Assembly: GCA_017610175.1 (NCBI GenBank)
Contig: JAFCCO010000002.1
Location: 1 to 43,318, forward strand
Origin: Candidatus Iainarchaeum sp.
GTDB lineage: Archaea > Iainarchaeota > Iainarchaeia > Iainarchaeales > GCA-2688035
DNA length: 43,318 nucleotides
Direction of reading: 5' to 3'
Below are positions 16,189 to 22,083 of the stretch, piece after piece. The position numbers were made by a program, and so were the translations under genes. The first letter of the stretch is position 1, and each line of letters opens with the position of its first letter. Below the pieces are notes generated by a model. The model made no database searches, was not told where the DNA came from, and worked only from the letters and a program-made list of their open reading frames with translations.

Positions 16189-16211
16189 ATATTATATTGA
16201 AAGAATAATAT
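16189..16211 (+). promoter_or_regulatory. AT-rich inverted repeat in the ftsZ leader
   Basis: ATATTAT-N9-ATAATAT lies about 25-45 bases before the ftsZ start. A CTTTTTAAAC box at about 16108-16117 is the better promoter, so this repeat would sit in the transcribed leader; alternatively it is itself a TATA-rich promoter giving a short leader. CTTAGG occurs twice nearby (16148-16153 and 16177-16182). Confidence 0.35.
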
Positions 16212-16234
16212 AAGGGTTGTGGGGGATGAAAGCC

Positions 16235-17377
16235 ATGGAAAGTATTGTCAAAAAAGCCGTCAAAAGGGCAAGAATTGTTAGCGCAAAAAAGGAAGTTACC
16301 GAAAAAAAGCGCAAAACGTCAAAGGCTTCAATCGATAATGATGAGGACCTTGTTAAATTACTTGAAACAGCACAGGCAAAAATTCGCGTTGTCGGAGTCG
16401 GCGGCGGTGGCGGAAACACAATCACCAGAATGACCGAAGTTGGAATTACCGGTGCTGAAACAATTGCAGTTAACACCGATGCACAGGATCTTTTGAAGAC
16501 AACTGCTGACAAGAAAATTTTGGTTGGAAGGGAACTTACCCGCGGACTTGGTTCAGGTTCAGACCCAAGTGTTGGGGAGAGTGCAGCAAGGGAATCTCTT
16601 GAGGACCTTACAGCACTTATAGGTGATTCAGACCTTATTTTTATCACATGCGGAATGGGTGGCGGAACAGGAACCGGTGCTGCACCAATCATTTCGGAAA
16701 TTGCAAAAGAAATAAAGGCCTTAACAATTGGAATTGTCACCCTCCCTTTTACCGTTGAAGGCAGGAAAAGGATGGAGAACGCCTTCAATGGCTTAGCTAA
16801 CTTAAGAAAGCACACGGACACAGTTATTGTCATCCCAAACGACAAGATTCTTGAGATCGCACCTGATCTTCCCGTTAACGCGGCATTCAAGGTTGCGGAC
16901 GAGGTTCTCACAAATGCTGTGAAAGGAATAACCGAAATGGTTACCAAGCCGGGGCTGATTAACCTTGACTACGCGGACTTAAGAACAATCCTTTCAAGGG
17001 GCGGAGCTGCAATGATTGGCCTTGGAGAAAGCAGGGGAGACGAAAAGGGCGAGGCAAGGGCACTTGAGGCCGTTGAAAACGCTCTTACAAGCCCGTTGCT
17101 TGATGTTGACATCAGCGGTGCAAACCGTGCCTTGATTAACGTAATTGGCGGAAGCGACATGACTTTGCGTGAGGCAGAGATGATTGTTGAAACCGTTTCG
17201 GCAAAGATTAGCGGCGAAGCGCACATCATCTGGGGTGCAATGATTGACGAGGAACTCCCGCGAAACCAAATTCAGGCAATGGTTGTAATTGCCGGCGGAA
17301 AGTTTCCTTACCTGGACGATGTTGACAAGATGGATTTGTCAGAGCCAATCGATTTGGGAATTGAATTTACAGGCTGA
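16235..17377 (+). CDS. ftsZ: Cell division GTPase FtsZ
   Basis: A 380-residue tubulin-family GTPase that polymerises into the division ring. It has VVGVGGGGGNTI, the tubulin signature GMGGGTGTGAAP, VTLPFTVEGRKR, and the T7 synergy loop NLDYADLRTIL. I chose ATG 16235 (MESIVKKAVKRA), matching the archaeal FtsZ1 start, with GGGGGATGA upstream; ATG 16226 is possible. A basic linker of about 35 residues precedes the GTPase core, and no C-terminal tail of note follows. It heads a row that runs through secE to the L11-L1-L10-L12 genes, a typical archaeal order. Confidence 0.95.
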   Translation: MESIVKKAVKRARIVSAKKEVTEKKRKTSKASIDNDEDLVKLLETAQAKIRVVGVGGGGGNTITRMTEVGITGAETIAVNTDAQDLLKTTADKKILVGRELTRGLGSGSDPSVGESAARESLEDLTALIGDSDLIFITCGMGGGTGTGAAPIISEIAKEIKALTIGIVTLPFTVEGRKRMENAFNGLANLRKHTDTVIVIPNDKILEIAPDLPVNAAFKVADEVLTNAVKGITEMVTKPGLINLDYADLRTILSRGGAAMIGLGESRGDEKGEARALEAVENALTSPLLDVDISGANRALINVIGGSDMTLREAEMIVETVSAKISGEAHIIWGAMIDEELPRNQIQAMVVIAGGKFPYLDDVDKMDLSEPIDLGIEFTG

Positions 17378-17442
17378 CTGCAGCCTTTTTCTTCTTTTCC
17401 CTTTCTTATTTCTTTATTAATTGGCTTAATTAGTGGTGTAAA

Positions 17443-17625
17443 ATGATTGAAGTGATGGAAAAAGTAAACCAGTTTATCTCAGGCGCAAAGCGTGTTCTTG
17501 TAATTTCAAGAAAGCCAACGATGACCGAATACACAACAATGGCAAAGGTAACGGGTTTGGGAATTCTGGTTATTTCAATTCTTGCCTACTTAGTTTACCT
17601 GTTCTTTGCATTCACAGGGCTATAA
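17443..17625 (+). CDS. secE: Preprotein translocase subunit SecE (Sec61 gamma)
   Basis: A 60-residue protein with an amphipathic N-terminal helix (KVNQFISGAKRVLVISRKPT) and one C-terminal membrane helix (ILVISILAYLVYLFFAF), the exact SecE/Sec61 gamma layout. It clamps the SecY channel. GGTG lies before ATG 17443; ATG 17455 is also plausible. In most archaea spt5 follows directly; here another gene intervenes. Confidence 0.9.
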   Translation: MIEVMEKVNQFISGAKRVLVISRKPTMTEYTTMAKVTGLGILVISILAYLVYLFFAFTGL

Positions 17626-17645
17626 ACAACCAATTTTCTTTTGCC

Positions 17646-17654
17646 TTTTTTTTT
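17646..17654 (+). terminator. Poly-T terminator after secE
   Basis: A run of nine T residues in a pyrimidine-rich stretch, about 20 bases after the secE stop. Oligo-T is the usual archaeal termination signal. A new TATA-like element follows at 17661-17671. Confidence 0.5.
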
Positions 17655-17691
17655 GCATTCCTTTTAAAACATCGGAACAGACTATTCTTTT

Positions 17692-18420
17692 ATGGCAGAG
17701 CACGAAATTGTTTTGGCTGGAGTTCGCCACTTCCCAACCGAACTCGAGGAAACAAAGAAACTTGTTTCAAAGCATGCAAAGGGCAACAAGACAATTGCAT
17801 TGGAGGGAATTTACCACCCCCGTGATGAACTGATTAACGAATTTGTTTCGTCCGGAAGCAAGGGGGATCTGGAAATGCTTGACCAGTTTCTGGAGCACGC
17901 TCCCTCATCAACCTTTTGGAATGAGGTCGCGGTTCACGCCGCAAAACGCGGGCTCAAAGTTGTTTCAATCGATTCAACCCATGCGGTTTCAAGCTCAAGC
18001 GCAATGTTGCGGCGTGCTGAAAAAATTTCAAAAACACTTGCGCTGGTTTTGGAGCGGATGAAGGCACCAAAAATTAAGAAGTCAAGGCTTAAGTTTTTTA
18101 AAAAGTATTCCGCCAGGCTAAGGCGCGAAATAGCCAAGATGCAGCGCGGGACGGAAATTATTGCAGGGCCTTTACGCGATGAATTCATGGTAAGGCAAAT
18201 TCGCAGGAAAAAGCCCGACCTTGTTTTTGTCGGGCAGGGCCACACTTATGCAATTGCAAAAGCAATTCCTGTGCGCGAAAGGTTTGCAATTCTTGGCCCG
18301 CGCAATGTAAGGCACGAGCTTTACAGGACCAGGGCAAGAATGGCGCTGCGAAGGGCACAACTCAGGGTTCATCGCTTTACGCGTTTTGCAAGAAGAATTC
18401 GCCGCGGCAAAAAGGCCTGA
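17692..18420 (+). CDS. Putative TIKI/TraB-EreA-ChaN superfamily protein
   Basis: A 242-residue protein. The order of motifs fits the TIKI/TraB/EreA/ChaN metal-hydrolase-like fold: GVRH (H13), ALEG (E38), RDEFMVRQI (R162) and a final GQGH (H184). A central charged helical insert and a very basic C-terminus (about residues 205-242, rich in Arg) follow. Members of the superfamily include proteases and esterase-like enzymes; function here is unknown, and the Arg-rich tail suggests binding to nucleic acid or ribosome. CTTTTAAAAC about 25 bases before the ATG implies a leaderless mRNA. It is inserted between secE and spt5, which are usually adjacent. Confidence 0.5.
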   Translation: MAEHEIVLAGVRHFPTELEETKKLVSKHAKGNKTIALEGIYHPRDELINEFVSSGSKGDLEMLDQFLEHAPSSTFWNEVAVHAAKRGLKVVSIDSTHAVSSSSAMLRRAEKISKTLALVLERMKAPKIKKSRLKFFKKYSARLRREIAKMQRGTEIIAGPLRDEFMVRQIRRKKPDLVFVGQGHTYAIAKAIPVRERFAILGPRNVRHELYRTRARMALRRAQLRVHRFTRFARRIRRGKKA

Positions 18421-18511
18421 GGCAAGGGTTTAAGCAAATGCTTTAAAAGCTTTCACTTGCAGAGTATACTATAACCTAAGCACTTTTTAGCTGTTTTTTA
18501 GGTGATTTTAA

Positions 18512-18952
18512 ATGATTTTTCCGGTGAGAACAACTGTTGGTCAGGAAAGCCTTGTCGTAGACATAATGACCAGCAAGACCAAAGACGATACCGTTCAGGT
18601 TTACAGCATTGCTGTAATTCCGGGGCTCAAGGGATATATTTTGATTGAAGCTCAGGACGAGCTTACTGTTAGGCATGCGCTTGCAAGCACCCCCCACATC
18701 AAAGGGCAGGGAATTGTAAAGGGTGCGGTTAAAATTGAGGAACTCAGTTTATTGCTTGAATCAAAGCCTTTAATGAAGGCAATTGAAGAGGGAGCAAAGA
18801 TTGAGCTTATTTCAGGACCCTTCAAGGGAGAGAAAGCAAAGGTAATTCGTGTAAACGACACAAAGGAAGAGGTTACAGTTGAACTCCTTGAGGCAGCGGT
18901 TAAGATTCCTGTTACCACTAAAGCGGAAAACATCCGCATTATAAAAGAATAA
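18512..18952 (+). CDS. spt5: Transcription elongation factor Spt5 (NusG)
   Basis: A 146-residue archaeal Spt5 with an NGN domain (residues 1-85: IFPVRTTVGQESLVVD, IPGLKGYILIEA) and a KOW domain (ELISGPFKGEKAKVIRV). It binds the polymerase clamp with Spt4 and promotes elongation. GGTGA six bases before the ATG is a textbook site, and CTTTAAAAGC at about 18443-18452 is a likely promoter. The ribosomal stalk genes follow. Confidence 0.94.
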   Translation: MIFPVRTTVGQESLVVDIMTSKTKDDTVQVYSIAVIPGLKGYILIEAQDELTVRHALASTPHIKGQGIVKGAVKIEELSLLLESKPLMKAIEEGAKIELISGPFKGEKAKVIRVNDTKEEVTVELLEAAVKIPVTTKAENIRIIKE

Positions 18953-18972
18953 AAAAATGAAATGGTGTTTTT

Positions 18973-19668
18973 ATGGCAGAGATAAGCGTTTTGATTGAGG
19001 CAGGAAAAGCAACGGCGGCAGCCCCCTTGGGACCCGCTCTTGGGCCGTTAGGAGTGGACATTGGAAGCATTGTCAACCAGATTAACGACAAAACCAAGGC
19101 ATACTCCGGAATGAAGGTTCCAGTAAAGATTGTTATTGACAGCTCAAAAAATGTTGAAATTGAGATTGGAAGCCCTCCAACAAGCGCTTTAATCAAGAAA
19201 GAGCTTGGATTGCAAAAAGGGTCAGACAACCCAAAGACCACCTTTGTTGGTAACATGTCAATGGACCAGGTCAAAAACGTTGCCGAAATGAAGCTCGACA
19301 ACCTTATTTCATACACCTTGAAAAGTGCAATGAAGGAAGTTATTGGAACATGCAACTCTCTTGGAATCACAATTGACGGAAAGCCTGCAAAGCAGGTTCA
19401 AAGGGCAATAAGGCACGGTGAATACTCTTCATACTTTGAGGGGCTCGGAGAAAAGGGTTCAGAGGAAATCTCAGAGGAAGAGGCAAAAAAGGACGCCATA
19501 GCCGAGGAAGACGAAAGATCTGTGAAGGAAAGGCAGGAATACCTTGAAAAGCACCCTGATCTGAAGGCCGCGGAAGAAAAGGCAGAAGCAGAGGAAAAGG
19601 CAGAAGCCCAGGAAGAGAAGGAAAAGCCTGCCGAAGCCAAGGAAGAGAAGAAAGAAGAGAAAAAGTAA
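18973..19668 (+). CDS. rpl11: Large ribosomal subunit protein uL11 with a long charged C-terminal tail
   Basis: A 231-residue uL11. The N-terminal domain has GKATAAAPLGPALGPLGVDI and the rRNA-binding domain ends near residue 155 (NSLGITIDGKPAKQVQRAI). Standard archaeal L11 is about 160 residues; here about 70 more follow, dominated by Glu, Lys and Ala (EEKAEAEEKAEAQEEKEK and similar). GGTG precedes the ATG. It supports the GTPase centre at the stalk base. The tail recalls the charged hinge of P-stalk proteins. Confidence 0.95.
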   Translation: MAEISVLIEAGKATAAAPLGPALGPLGVDIGSIVNQINDKTKAYSGMKVPVKIVIDSSKNVEIEIGSPPTSALIKKELGLQKGSDNPKTTFVGNMSMDQVKNVAEMKLDNLISYTLKSAMKEVIGTCNSLGITIDGKPAKQVQRAIRHGEYSSYFEGLGEKGSEEISEEEAKKDAIAEEDERSVKERQEYLEKHPDLKAAEEKAEAEEKAEAQEEKEKPAEAKEEKKEEKK

Positions 19669-19708
19669 GTTATTTAAAGGTTTATTTAAAAGAGTTAATA
19701 AGAAAGAA

Positions 19709-19751
19709 GCCTAATTTTTTTTAGGCCGCAATTACCAGCTTTGCTGGGAGG
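19709..19751 (+). promoter_or_regulatory. Two leader hairpins next to the L1 ribosome-binding site
   Basis: GCCTAA-T6-TTAGGC (19709-19726) is followed by CCAGC-TTT-GCTGG (19735-19747). The last G pair of the second hairpin is part of GGGAGG, the ribosome-binding site of rpl1 (19746-19751). Two TTTAAA boxes lie just before (19672-19690). L1 represses its own operon through mRNA structures in both bacteria and methanogens, so this may be the control element, though I did not see a clear copy of the 23S rRNA L1 site. Confidence 0.5.
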
Positions 19752-19758
19752 TTTTAAG

Positions 19759-20424
19759 TTGAACGAAAAAGAATTTATCACTGCATTCAAGGCAATGCGC
19801 GAAAATACCAAACCAAGGAAGTTCAAGCAGACAATTGAACTAATGATAAACTTCCGTGGGCTTGACTTTAAAAAAGCGCAGAACCAGGTTGACTTGAAAG
19901 TAAGCCTTCCATACGCAACAGGCAAAGCCTCGGGCAAAAGCATTCTATTTGCAAAAGACCAGCATTTTATCTCACAGATGAAGGGAAAGGTTGACAGAAT
20001 TGTTTTGGAAGAAGACATCGCAAAATTCAAGAAAAAGGAAATTGCAGCAATTGCAAACGAATTCGACGCACTAATTGCAGAGGGCCCGGTTATGATTGCA
20101 GTTGGAAAGTTTCTTGGACAGGAACTTGCAACAAAGGGAAAAATGCCAAAGCCGGTTAAGCCGGAAGTGGCAGCTGCAGAGCAGGCCCTGAGGCAGATGA
20201 GTTCAGTTACAAGGGTTACAAACAAGAAAGGCAAATTTATGCCTGTTGTTCAGATTGTTCTCGGAAGCGAGGAAATGAACGACGCACAGCTTGCTGAAAA
20301 CGCAAAAACAGTTGTTGATGCCGTTGTTGCATCACTCCCTGGAAAGCTTCACAATCTTAAGAACGTTTACGTGAAACAAACAATGGGCCCGGCAATTCTT
20401 GTGGGCAAGAAGGCGGGAGCATAA
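19759..20424 (+). CDS. rpl1: Large ribosomal subunit protein uL1
   Basis: A 221-residue uL1, the mobile L1-stalk protein involved in tRNA exit. Motifs: RKFKQTIELMINFRGLDFKK, LPYATGKASGKS, the second domain with GPVMIAVGKFLGQELATKGKMPKP, and the family-specific LKNVYVKQTMGPAILV. The start is TTG at 19759, seven bases after GGGAGG; longer starts at 19741 lack such a site. The stop overlaps the L10 start by one base (TAATG). Confidence 0.94.
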   Translation: MNEKEFITAFKAMRENTKPRKFKQTIELMINFRGLDFKKAQNQVDLKVSLPYATGKASGKSILFAKDQHFISQMKGKVDRIVLEEDIAKFKKKEIAAIANEFDALIAEGPVMIAVGKFLGQELATKGKMPKPVKPEVAAAEQALRQMSSVTRVTNKKGKFMPVVQIVLGSEEMNDAQLAENAKTVVDAVVASLPGKLHNLKNVYVKQTMGPAILVGKKAGA

Positions 20425-21473
20425 TGACAATGCATATTTCATCCTGGAAAAAGAAGCAGCTTGAAGAGCTCACCGCACTCTCAAACGAGTACCCGGTTAT
20501 TGCAATTGCAAACCTTTCAACTTTCCCTGCAGCCCTGTTCCAGCAGCTCAGGAAAAAGCTTTGCGACAAGGCCCAGATTAGGGTTTCAAAAACACGCGTA
20601 ATCAGAAAAGCATTTGAGCAGTCAGACATTGACTCAGAAAAGCTCAATTCCTACGTTAACGAGTCGGTTGGAATAATATTCACCACACTCAACCCGTTTG
20701 AACTTTATTCATTTATCAAGAAAAACAAGGGAAATGTCTCGGCAAAAGTTGGAGACATTGCACCAGAGGACATTGTTGTTCCGGCAGGGGACACAGGAAT
20801 CCCACCCGGCCCGGCACTCTCAGACCTTAAGGGCGCGGGACTCAAGGTAATGGTCCAGGGCGCAACAATCTTTATTTCAGAGGACACAGTCGTAACCAAA
20901 AAGGGCGAAGCAGTAACAGGCCCAGTTGCAGGAACCCTCTCAAAGCTTGACATAAAGCCAATGAAGGTCGGGCTAAACATAGTCGCATGCTACGAAAACA
21001 AAGAGATTTTCGAAGCAAGCGTGCTTAACATTGATATAGATGAAGTCAGGCAGAAATTCATTTCAGCCTACACAGGAGCATTCAACCTTGCATTCAACGC
21101 AGGTTACTTCATAAAGGAAACAATTCCTTTGCTTATCCAGAAAGCATTCAGGGACGCAAAGGCAGTTGCTCTTGAAGGGAAGGTTTTGACACCTGAAACA
21201 ATTGAAACATTCATTGGGCGAGCCGCAAAGGGAGCCGCAGCAATAAAGGCAAAGGTTCCTGAATCAGCCCCTGCAGAGAAAGCAAAGGAAGAGGTCCCTG
21301 CAGCAGAGACTCCAGCTGAAAAGAAGGCAGAGGAAGCTCCAACAGCAGAAGAAGCGCCCGCAGAAGCTCCAGCAGAGGAAAAAGTAGAGGAGAAGCCTGC
21401 AGAGGAAGCACCGGCTGAAGAAGCAAAGGAAGCCGAGGAAAAGCCTGCAAAAGCAGAGGAAAAAAAGGAGTAA
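20424..21473 (+). CDS. rpl10: Large ribosomal subunit protein uL10 (aP0) with an extended Glu/Ala tail
   Basis: A 349-residue archaeal P0. The rRNA-binding part (IAIANLSTFPAALFQQLRKKL, VSKTRVIRKAF) and the archaeal insert domain (PAGDTGIPPGPALSDLK) are present, then the spine helices that hold L12 dimers. From about residue 275 there is a long repeat-like tail of Ala, Pro, Glu and Lys ending in KAEEKKE. The usual archaeal/eukaryotic C-terminal GLGALFG motif is missing. Two close ATGs (20424, 20430) are possible; 20424 overlaps the L1 stop. Confidence 0.94.
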   Translation: MTMHISSWKKKQLEELTALSNEYPVIAIANLSTFPAALFQQLRKKLCDKAQIRVSKTRVIRKAFEQSDIDSEKLNSYVNESVGIIFTTLNPFELYSFIKKNKGNVSAKVGDIAPEDIVVPAGDTGIPPGPALSDLKGAGLKVMVQGATIFISEDTVVTKKGEAVTGPVAGTLSKLDIKPMKVGLNIVACYENKEIFEASVLNIDIDEVRQKFISAYTGAFNLAFNAGYFIKETIPLLIQKAFRDAKAVALEGKVLTPETIETFIGRAAKGAAAIKAKVPESAPAEKAKEEVPAAETPAEKKAEEAPTAEEAPAEAPAEEKVEEKPAEEAPAEEAKEAEEKPAKAEEKKE

Positions 21474-21475
21474 TG

Positions 21476-21493
21476 TTAATTCGTTTGAATTAA
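21476..21493 (+). promoter_or_regulatory. AT-rich inverted repeat between L10 and L12
   Basis: A perfect TTAATTC-GTTT-GAATTAA lies two bases after the L10 stop and is followed by TAAATATTTATTTTAAG, a TATA-rich stretch before rpl12. It may be an operator or a hairpin that sets extra L12 output, since L12 is needed in several copies per ribosome. Confidence 0.4.
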
Positions 21494-21519
21494 ATATTTA
21501 TTTTAAGAGGTGAATGAAA

Positions 21520-21822
21520 ATGGAGTATGTCTATGCAGCTATGTTGTTACACTCTGCCGAAAAGGAAGTAAATGAGGCAGCTGTAACAAAGGTCATGGAA
21601 GCCGCCGGCACAAAGTGTGACAGTGCACGCGTAAAAGCTCTTATTGCATCACTCAAGGACATTAACATTGAGGAAGCAATAGAGAAAGCAGCGCAGGCAC
21701 CAGCCGCAGCACCAGCAGCAGCGCCAGCTGAAGCAGCAGGCGAAGAAAAGAAGGAAGAAAAGAAAGAAGAAGGAAAGACAGAGGAAGAAGCTGCTGAAGG
21801 CCTAAGTAGCCTGTTCGGCTAA
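21520..21822 (+). CDS. rpl12: Large ribosomal subunit protein P1 (aL12)
   Basis: A 100-residue P-stalk protein. The N-terminal dimerisation domain ([20 protein letters not shown]) is followed by an Ala/Pro hinge, a Glu/Lys run and the conserved end GLSSLFG, which recruits elongation factors. GGTGA six bases before ATG 21520 decides this start against the in-frame ATG at 21514, which would sit directly on it. Several copies bind each L10. Confidence 0.94.
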   Translation: MEYVYAAMLLHSAEKEVNEAAVTKVMEAAGTKCDSARVKALIASLKDINIEEAIEKAAQAPAAAPAAAPAEAAGEEKKEEKKEEGKTEEEAAEGLSSLFG

Positions 21823-21831
21823 ATGGGCCGC

Positions 21832-21854
21832 TTCTCCCCCTTTTTTCTTATTTT
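21832..21854 (+). terminator. Pyrimidine/oligo-T terminator after rpl12
   Basis: CTTCTCCCCC followed by TTTTTT, CTTA and TTTT begins ten bases after the rpl12 stop. It is the likely end of the L11-L1-L10-L12 transcript and separates it from the next promoter. Confidence 0.55.
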
Positions 21855-21866
21855 CACGACTTGTTT

Positions 21867-21910
21867 AATTACCTGAATGTCGTTAACGCGTTAAGGTAAT
21901 TCTTTTATAC
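21867..21910 (+). promoter_or_regulatory. Promoter with nested palindromes upstream of the micro-ORF/RNA locus
   Basis: AATTACCT (21867-21874) and AGGTAATT (21894-21901) form an inverted repeat. Between them, and touching the right arm, lies a perfect 12-base palindrome TTAACGCGTTAA (21883-21894). TTTTATAC at 21903-21910 is a good TATA box, with expected start point at about 21930. The layout looks like a regulated promoter dedicated to the 21931-22044 locus. Confidence 0.55.
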
Positions 21911-21930
21911 ATCCTTAGACATCAGTTTAC

Positions 21931-22044
21931 ATGGCGGCAAGGGAGTTTAGTACACCATTCCAGAGCGCCGGAGGTGTTAGATTAATGGCTCACCACTGTT
22001 CAGCGGCTCCTTACAATATGCCGCCGCCTTGGAAATCATTATAA
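21931..22044 (+). CDS. Candidate leaderless 37-residue micro-protein, or a structured RNA
   Basis: An ATG at 21931 lies about 21-25 bases after the TATA box, where a leaderless start would be. It opens a 37-codon frame, MAAREFSTPFQSAGGVRL then MAHHCSAAPYNMPPPWKSL, ending in TAA at 22042-22044. No family is recognised. The same stretch also folds well on paper: GGCGGCA (21933-21939) pairs with TGCCGCC (22019-22025), AGGGAG pairs with CTCCTT, and ACACC...GGTGT forms an inner stem. A 37-codon frame is short enough to occur by chance, so a small RNA is an equal reading. The protease TATA box (about 22037-22045) overlaps its end. Confidence 0.4.
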   Translation: MAAREFSTPFQSAGGVRLMAHHCSAAPYNMPPPWKSL

Positions 22045-22083
22045 ACCTCTTCGGTTCTATTCTATTCAACTCAGGGTGTGGAT

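Noticed and set aside
16192..16947. A 251-codon minus-strand frame
   Set aside because: It is antisense to ftsZ, whose motifs are unmistakable, and has no recognisable domain.
21933..22025. A 5S rRNA or tRNA reading of the GGCGGC...GCCGCC stretch
   Set aside because: It is only about 93 bases between the ends, lacks the 5S loop sequences in order, and has no T-loop TTCRA or anticodon arm for a tRNA.
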